DNA from: Streptoverticillium olivoreticuli subsp. olivoreticuli
GTDB taxonomy: Bacteria > Actinomycetota > Actinomycetes > Streptomycetales > Streptomycetaceae
Direction: 5' to 3'
Assembly (NCBI RefSeq): GCF_003391135.1
Contig: NZ_CP031455.1
Location: forward strand, 8,645,501 to 8,709,500
Length of the DNA stretch: 64,000 bases
Shown here: piece by piece, positions 58,731-64,000 of the stretch
How positions within the stretch are numbered: position 1 is the first letter of the stretch
Layout: each line of letters opens with the position of its first letter
Made by a program: the position numbers and the translations under genes
The notes under the pieces: model-generated
The model's database searches: none
What the model saw: only the letters and a program-made list of their open reading frames with translations
What the model was told of the DNA's origin: nothing

Positions 58731-61036
58731 GAGCTTCCTCCGTCATCTTCAGGGGGAGGGATCGTCAGCGTGGTTTCCGGTAGTTGCAGGATCACGGTGG
58801 CCAATGGCTGCGCTTTTGGGTCGACGGAGGCTACGGCTGTCCACCGGGCGGGAGTTCCGGGCTCGGTAGGCCGGTCGCTTGTGGCGGCCACCGGCAGCAG
58901 CAGCGGTGAGCCGACTGGTGCCTGCCACGGCCAGGCGCGTGCCGCGTCCCGGTCTGGTCGGCCGGAGACCACCGTCAGCGCCGCAGGTGCGGTGAACAGC
59001 CGCGGGCCCGTGGGCACCGCGCACAGGGCGGCGGCCGTCTGCGCCGCCGCCGCGTCGGTGTCCGAGGTCAGCACCAGGCGCAGACCCCCGGCGGACACCA
59101 GCACCATGGCACTGCCGCCCGCCGAATCGGTGCTGCTCGCCGACAGATTGGCGCCGAGTACCTGGAGAGCGGCGGGGCCCAGCGTAGCGAAGGGGCGGTC
59201 GGGGCAGCTGTACGCGGCGGGGAAGGGGCGTGCGTTGTGGGCCGTGAGCCACTGGGAGATGCTGTTGCCGGTCAGCGGCAGGGGTGCCTTGTCCCGTCCG
59301 GGCGCCCCCGCGTAGTGGACGGCTCCGATCTCGAGATCCCTGGTGACGGCGGGCAGCAGGTTGTAGCGCCGGGGCACGTCGCCGGTGAGCAGTACCAGGT
59401 CCAGTACGGGACGGTTTGTTGAACCCCTGGGCAGCCGGGCGAGCACCTTGGCCAACTTCTCTGCGTGCACCGCGGCATCGGCAGCCCCTACGCATCCGCC
59501 GTCGATCAGGGCCGTACGGGCACGTCCGCCGTCGGTCCCATGCACCTGCAGTAGGTGATAGTCGGCCTCGTCCGTGTCGGGGAGAAACAGCTCCAGCGAG
59601 ACGGGCTGGGGTGTGGCTCTTCTGGAGGTACCAGCGGCCCCTTCCATACCTGCGGTTTCACAGTCGCTAGTTGACAGTTCCGGGCTTCTGGCCCGCATAT
59701 CCATGATCCCGGTCGCCTGCGAGGACGCCCCCGTGGCCAATGATGGCGCAACTGATCGAACTGCCGAACCATCAGGTTGCGGTGCCCCTCCAGAGGAGCT
59801 GCCCCCGACGGACTTCGCGTCCCTGACCTCGGCCTGGTTCCGGACCGCCAAATCATCTGGCTCCCCGGCAACCACCTTCAATACCACGGGAAGGGCGGGA
59901 GCATCGGGCTCCAGATAGCGCGCCAGCTGCTCTGTGAGCGGTGCGCTCAGGGTCTTGCCGGTAGGGTCGGCATCGAGCGAGACCTTGACCAGGCCCCATA
60001 TGTTCTTCTGGTAGCGGAGCGCTCCCTTTTCCTGCTCGGTCGCGCGGGATGCTTCGCAGTAGACGTTGTACTGGACTTCTCCGGCGAGGATGTTCCGTTT
60101 CTCGGTGTTTTTGAGATCGGAGCCACTGAGGCCCAACTCGACGGCCGTGATCGTGTCCGTCACCATCCGCGCGAGGGTCTCCGTGTACGCCTCGTCGACG
60201 TCCGTGCTCTCGGCTTGCAATCCGCAGCCGCGGCGGGATTGTGCATGGGTGAGTTCATGGGCCAGCAGATGCCGGCGTGCCTTGGGGTGCCGGTCGGCCT
60301 TCAGGGCGAGGTGGTACGTGATGGATTCCGGTGGTGCGTCTTCTTTGATTTCCTTGAAGACTGCCACACTCCGGGCCCGGCTCACAGCGGGGTTGTGCGA
60401 TGTCTCGCCCGAACTGGGGTGCACGACGACTCCGGATTCCCGAAGCCTCTTCAGCAGCGTCTCACCTTCCGGCTGCTTGCCTAGCTGGCCGAACTCGCTT
60501 GACGGGAGGACACTGTCCCAGTTCAGCTCCGCAGACAGGACGGAATCGATTCTGAGCACCCGGTCGATTCCATCCTCCGCCAGGAAGTGGACGCGGTCCG
60601 CGATGCCTGGGAGCACCTCGGGCGCGGTCACCTTCAGTACCGCCGAGACCGCGAGTAAGACGCAGCGGAACCCCTCCGTCAGGAGATCCGCGTCCTCACT
60701 GCCGCCCGGCTTCCTGTAAGACGCAACCGCCGTGGCCACTGTCTCCCAGTACCACTCCGGCCGCGCCGACCCTACCCAGATCTCCTCGTGACCTTCCTCG
60801 GGTGCGTACCAGTAATTCTTCTGACACCACAGGATATTCGCGGGAAGTTTTACTTCGTTTTTCCCTTCATTGTCCTTCGATAGTGTATAGATCCGCCGCC
60901 CCTTAAAGTCCTTCGCGGACGTCCGCACATATCGCTCGTCGTTGGGGCGGGCCAGCTTTTCGCCCTTTTCGCGGCCGAGCCCCGGGACGCTGGCTATATC
61001 ACTGAGGGTGAGCTGTCCCGGCTCTGGATTACCCAT
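58727..61036 (-). CDS. HELTH metallopeptidase-like protein fused to a degenerate metallo-beta-lactamase-like domain
   Basis: A 769-residue protein from the ATG at 61036, which has AGGAG seven bases upstream (the frame is open ten codons further). Residues 1-120 have no clear family. Residues about 215-310 form a putative zinc-peptidase domain with RRHLLAHELTHAQSRRG (HELTH at 260-264) and a downstream acidic helix DEAYTETLARMV, like the DUF4157-type domain found in many injected effectors. A Ser/Gly/Ala-rich linker (410-475) follows. Residues about 478-760 resemble a ComEC-type metallo-beta-lactamase fold (ARTALIDGGCVGAADAAVH; GGLRLVLTSDTDAAA), but the HxHxDH motif is replaced by LLTGDVPRRYN, so metal binding there is unlikely. 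First gene of the operon. Confidence 0.72.
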   Translation of the reverse strand: MGNPEPGQLTLSDIASVPGLGREKGEKLARPNDERYVRTSAKDFKGRRIYTLSKDNEGKNEVKLPANILWCQKNYWYAPEEGHEEIWVGSARPEWYWETVATAVASYRKPGGSEDADLLTEGFRCVLLAVSAVLKVTAPEVLPGIADRVHFLAEDGIDRVLRIDSVLSAELNWDSVLPSSEFGQLGKQPEGETLLKRLRESGVVVHPSSGETSHNPAVSRARSVAVFKEIKEDAPPESITYHLALKADRHPKARRHLLAHELTHAQSRRGCGLQAESTDVDEAYTETLARMVTDTITAVELGLSGSDLKNTEKRNILAGEVQYNVYCEASRATEQEKGALRYQKNIWGLVKVSLDADPTGKTLSAPLTEQLARYLEPDAPALPVVLKVVAGEPDDLAVRNQAEVRDAKSVGGSSSGGAPQPDGSAVRSVAPSLATGASSQATGIMDMRARSPELSTSDCETAGMEGAAGTSRRATPQPVSLELFLPDTDEADYHLLQVHGTDGGRARTALIDGGCVGAADAAVHAEKLAKVLARLPRGSTNRPVLDLVLLTGDVPRRYNLLPAVTRDLEIGAVHYAGAPGRDKAPLPLTGNSISQWLTAHNARPFPAAYSCPDRPFATLGPAALQVLGANLSASSTDSAGGSAMVLVSAGGLRLVLTSDTDAAAAQTAAALCAVPTGPRLFTAPAALTVVSGRPDRDAARAWPWQAPVGSPLLLPVAATSDRPTEPGTPARWTAVASVDPKAQPLATVILQLPETTLTIPPPEDDGGSS

Positions 61037-61134
61037 AACTGCTCCTGGGGAGTTATCGAGTTGCACGCATGGTCGGCGCCTTTGCGGATGAATGCCATTC
61101 AGGCGGACGCCTTACTGATTCCCAATGTTGGTTG
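61037..61134. promoter_or_regulatory. upstream region of the toxin operon, bordered by an IS relic
   Basis: Holds the AGGAG ribosome binding site of the 769-residue protein. Only about 100 bases separate its start from the transposase relic, so the native promoter may have been displaced. Confidence 0.4.
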
Positions 61135-62340
61135 TCAACCCTGGTTGGTGGCCCACTGTGAGCAGTTCAGCCCAGGGGGCGGAGTGGTTTCGAAAGTGTG
61201 GCCGTCGCGTATGAGGGCCCACAGGACGTTCAGGCGCCGTCGTGCGATGGCAATGACGGCTTGCTTATGGCTCTTCTTCTCGGCTCGTTTGCGGTCGTGG
61301 AAGGCTTTGGATGTGGGACAGCACCGGGCGGCGACCTGGGCGGAGATGTAGAAGACCTGCATCAGGCGGCGGCAGTAGTGCCGGGGCCTGCGCATGTTGC
61401 CGCTGATGCGCCCGGAGTCCTTGGGGACCGGGTGCCAGGCCGGCGACACCGCCAGGCGGTCGGGGCTGCCGAAGATACTCATGTCGCGGCCGGTGTGGGC
61501 GATGAACTCGGCGCCCAGGACCGGGCCGAGGCCAGGCATGCTCAGGATGGCCTCGGCGTGCGGGTGGTCGCGAAACCGGCCCTCGATCAGGGCGTCGGTC
61601 TCGGCGATCTCCTCATCGAGGGCCATCACCTCCTTCGCCAGCCTGGCCACCCCAGGACAGCGATGAGAAAGGTTCGCGGTGACGCCGTTCTCCCGGTAGG
61701 CGCGCTCGAACAGCACCTCGGCGGTGCGGGGTCTGGCGAACCGGCCGGTGAACTGTTTGCCGTTGTCGGTGAGGATCTCGGTTGGCACCCCGTAGGTACG
61801 CATCGCGCGCACGAACCCGTCGGCGACTGCCCGGCCGGACGGCACGGCCAGGACGGTGGTGATGACGACGAACCGGGAGTGATCACTGATCCCGGTGAGC
61901 ATCTTGCACTCGCGGCCGTCGGCCAGGAAGATCCCGCCGGCCAGGTCCAGCTGCCACAGGTGCATCGGTGTCTCGCGCTGCCAACGTTTGCACTTGCGGT
62001 TCTGCTGCTTCTGGTGCCGGATGAGCCCGTTGCGTTCAAGATCGCGGTGCACCGTCGCCTGCGACGGCGCCGTGGCAGGGCTCGTCCGCGCGATCCTATA
62101 AGGCTATTCGCCGGGCACCCCAGCGCCTCGACCTCAGCCGGAAGCCGGTATCAGGCTCGTTCGCGGAAGCCAGGACTTTCTCCCGCAGCCCTTGAAACCC
62201 TCGGCTCGTACTTCGACGTCCACGTGCAGACCGCCTGGCGTGACACGCCGCACGAGATGGCCACCTCGCTGACCGGTGAGCCGCCGCGCAACTCAAGCAC
62301 CGCCCGGTACCGCTGTTCAACCAGCAATACCGGGCCATGC
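61135..62340 (-). pseudogene. IS481-IS110 hybrid transposase relic
   Basis: The minus-strand frame of 305 residues joins two unrelated transposases. Its first part (MHLWQLDLAGGIFLADGREC, KMLTGISDHSRFVVITTVLA, YGVPTEILTDNGKQFTGRFA) is the integrase core of IS481. From about residue 128 it is the C-terminal domain of IS110 (ILSMPGLGPVLGAEFIAHTG, ISGNMRRPRHYCRRLMQVFY, KSHKQAVIAIARRRLNVLWA). The junction is near 61670. The N-terminal IS481 helix-turn-helix (EQRYRAVLELRGGSPVSEVA) is present in another frame up to 62340. It is inserted between the fibre-like gene and the toxin operon. Confidence 0.88.
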
Positions 62341-62592
62341 TGCCCGGATGCGTCTCCCTCTTCTATAGCCGTTCATGATCCAGGATCAGCTGCGACGCCG
62401 TCAAGAATGTCCCGAGCCACCTTCAAGCCTCTCCCGGGACTCTTCTGCCAACTATCTCTTTGAGGCCCCACACGACACTGCAGGAACGGCATCTTGGCTG
62501 ACATCCACACTACGCGGAATCCCGATGCTTTACAGCAGCTTCCCTAAGCCGCATGACATGCCTGTCGAGACTCTATCTTCTCGGCATTGTTT
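62341..62592. other. intergenic, no recognisable gene
   Basis: Between the fibre-like gene and the IS481 relic. Nothing supported. Confidence 0.45.
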
Positions 62593-64000
62593 TTAAAATC
62601 CGCCCGAGCCGAGCGGAATCCAATAGGCGGATATACTTGAGAGTCGTTCCAGTGTGGTAATCTTGAATTCGTGATCCCTTTTTACAGGCAGGGTGCATGT
62701 GTCGTAGTAGTTCCAGTTGCTGGCAACCACATAGCCGGAAACCGACACCTCACCCGTAGTTATGGTCACGCCTCCAACTACTCCGCTTTTATAGTTAGCC
62801 TGAAATGTGACAATAACGAGACCGTCCGATGGGGCCGTAAAAGTTCCTCCTCCCCCGGATAGAGGCAGCTTCTGCCAACCCCCAAATATGTTGGACCTGG
62901 AGTCCACGTAGAGCTTTTTCATGCCCTTGAAGGACACGTCTCCGTTTGTCGTGAGTGACCCGCTTACGGTCAGGCTATTTGCTGCTGTCATGCTCCCGGT
63001 GGTGCTGAGGTTCTTGGTGATGCTTGCGTTGCCGTTGACCGTGAGGCCCGTTGCTGTAATGCTTCCCGTGTCGATTCCATTTGTGGTGAATGTGGCGTCT
63101 GCTTTGAAGCCTCCACCGGCAACATGGCTGATCGAATTGTAGTCCTTGTCGGTGCCCAGGTATAGCCTTTGTTTGGACCAAAGGTATCCTACTGCTGTAA
63201 TGTTGGATTTACTCTCGATGTATCCCGCTGCTGTAATGTTGGATTTACTCTCGATGTATCCCGCTGCTGTAATGCTGGATTTACCTTCAATGACCCCTGT
63301 TGCCGTGACATTACTGCACTCAACATTTCCTGCTGTAAGTTTTTGTGTGATTTGCGCTGTTCCTATCGTTGCGGATTCGATGATAGGGTTGGTGACTCCT
63401 ATGGTCGTGGTGAGATAGGCGGTGCGTTGGTGCGTGTCTTTCTGGTATGTGGCGTGGAGGGTAAAGGTGGTGTCGCGCTCAACGCCTCCCTCCACGACGT
63501 AGAAGCGGGTAGCGCTAGGGAGTGTCACCTCGCCTTTGAAGATGGCAGGGCTGTGTAGGGTGTAGTCGGTGTCGGGTCCGTCCCATTTGAGGGTGAATTT
63601 ATCGCCTTTTCCGACTTGAGTGACTATTGTGTCGCCACTTTGGTCTCCTTTGACGATGCGGAGGTTGGCGAGGGGGACGAGGTCGGGCCGGGCCGGATAT
63701 TTATCGAGTCTGTGGTATTCCGTCTCCCATGCGTAGTCAGTGTCACCTGGATTCCTTATATGGGTGCGGACTGCGATGGTGGCGGTGCCGACTTCACTGT
63801 TGACGCTGAAACCATCCAGGTGTAGGCGCAGTCCGTTCTCGGTAAAGGAATTGCTATCCGAAGATTTGAATATGATCTTTTTGTTTGCGCCGGGGAAGAC
63901 GTATTCTTCCCCGGTGGGGATGCCTTCCAGGACACCGTCTTCAACCTCGCTGAAGCTCCAGGCTCTGGGACGGTCGTTGGCTGACGCCTGTATTTTTTCG
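62593..64000 (-). CDS. fibre-like repetitive beta protein, 5' end outside the window
   Basis: The frame has no stop from 64000 down to the TAA at 62593, giving at least 468 residues with the start outside the window. A GTG at 63528 is internal. The N-terminal part seen (RPRAWSFSEVEDGVLEGIPT, KDLRHYE-like segments, GDKFTLKWDGPDTDYTLHSP) contains beta-sandwich-like strands. The middle is a series of short strands repeated as in beta-helix fibres: three tandem copies of a 12-residue unit YIESKSNITAAG (63190-63290), then NGIDTGSITATGLTVNGNAS and MTAANSLTVSGSLTTNGDVS. The C-terminal 100 residues (GGWQKLPLSGGGGTFTAPSD, GLVIVTFQAN) look like a receptor-binding or trimer-tip domain. A phage-tail or surface fibre role is inferred. 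Lower G+C than its neighbours. Confidence 0.65.
   Translation of the reverse strand, partial: EKIQASANDRPRAWSFSEVEDGVLEGIPTGEEYVFPGANKKIIFKSSDSNSFTENGLRLHLDGFSVNSEVGTATIAVRTHIRNPGDTDYAWETEYHRLDKYPARPDLVPLANLRIVKGDQSGDTIVTQVGKGDKFTLKWDGPDTDYTLHSPAIFKGEVTLPSATRFYVVEGGVERDTTFTLHATYQKDTHQRTAYLTTTIGVTNPIIESATIGTAQITQKLTAGNVECSNVTATGVIEGKSSITAAGYIESKSNITAAGYIESKSNITAVGYLWSKQRLYLGTDKDYNSISHVAGGGFKADATFTTNGIDTGSITATGLTVNGNASITKNLSTTGSMTAANSLTVSGSLTTNGDVSFKGMKKLYVDSRSNIFGGWQKLPLSGGGGTFTAPSDGLVIVTFQANYKSGVVGGVTITTGEVSVSGYVVASNWNYYDTCTLPVKRDHEFKITTLERLSSISAYWIPLGSGGF

Noticed and set aside
61198..62463. 421-codon plus-strand frame over the hybrid transposase relic
   Set aside because: Antisense of the IS481/IS110 sequence; no recognisable protein.
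63190..63290. possible CRISPR-like direct repeats
   Set aside because: The 36-base units are contiguous with no spacers and translate in frame as a 12-residue protein repeat.

Overview
The window looks like an accessory replicon or chromosome-arm region of a Streptomyces-like actinomycete. Evidence for this is the high but locally variable G+C, GTG starts, two WhiB-family regulators, an Lsr2 nucleoid protein, a DivIVA-domain protein, paired LuxR-type two-component systems, TTA-containing genes together with a tRNA-Leu(UAA) of the bldA type, and a dense load of transposase debris (IS3, IS4, IS5, IS110, IS481, IS630, IS1182, IS1380, ISL3 and ISKra4 types). Much of the DNA is non-coding or decayed, so only about 30 intact genes can be defended. 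A linear plasmid or an integrated plasmid fits best, but no replication or telomere gene is visible.

Layout. 0.7-5 kb: two secreted proteins, one with perfect 144-bp repeats and one that is aegerolysin-like, separated by a decayed IS3. 5-6.3 kb: IS5 debris. 6.7-13.5 kb: a MacB/LolD-type ABC transporter and, beyond an IS1380 relic, a divergent sensor kinase/response regulator pair. 14-18 kb: a broken toxin-antitoxin pair cut off from its upstream DNA by an intact IS4 element with a 10-bp target duplication, then IS3 and IS630 relics. 18.6-20.8 kb: two cell-wall enzymes (NlpC/P60 and an L,D-transpeptidase lipoprotein). 22-23.2 kb: IS5 and ISL3 relics. 23.4-27.7 kb: small membrane proteins, an IS1380 element, and the truncated first copy of a beta-rich-protein/ADP-ribosyltransferase pair. 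28.9-38.7 kb: the least IS-damaged block, with an ImmA/IrrE-like peptidase and an XRE-type regulator, small membrane proteins, WhiB, tRNA-Leu(UAA), a deaminase, tRNA-Met, an aldo/keto-reductase fold protein that lacks its catalytic residues, a zinc-ribbon protein, an HTH protein and a holin-like protein. 39-42 kb: ISL3 and IS1182 relics. 43-46.3 kb: a DivIVA-domain protein and a second kinase/regulator pair. 46.7-52.4 kb: IS4 and ISKra4 relics, a group II intron with reverse transcriptase, an IS5 relic and a second WhiB. 53-55.7 kb: a small orphan gene, Lsr2 and an IS630 relic. 55.9-64 kb, all on the minus strand: a repeat-containing fibre-like protein (cut by the window end), an IS481/IS110 hybrid relic, then an overlapping three-gene operon.

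The most interesting part is that operon. It runs from a protein with an HELTH zinc-peptidase motif and a degenerate metallo-beta-lactamase-like half, to a large beta-rich protein, to a pertussis/cholera-type ADP-ribosyltransferase. The beta-rich gene plus toxin gene occurs a second time at 26.3-27.7 kb, with the same order and an overlapping junction, so it is a conserved module and not a chance pairing. I infer a polymorphic toxin or injected-effector cassette; no delivery machinery is visible in the window.

A second theme is translation. A bldA-like tRNA and a tRNA with a CAT anticodon flank a deaminase gene that starts four bases after the tRNA-Leu. At least six genes or gene remnants in the window carry TTA codons, so some of them could depend on this tRNA.
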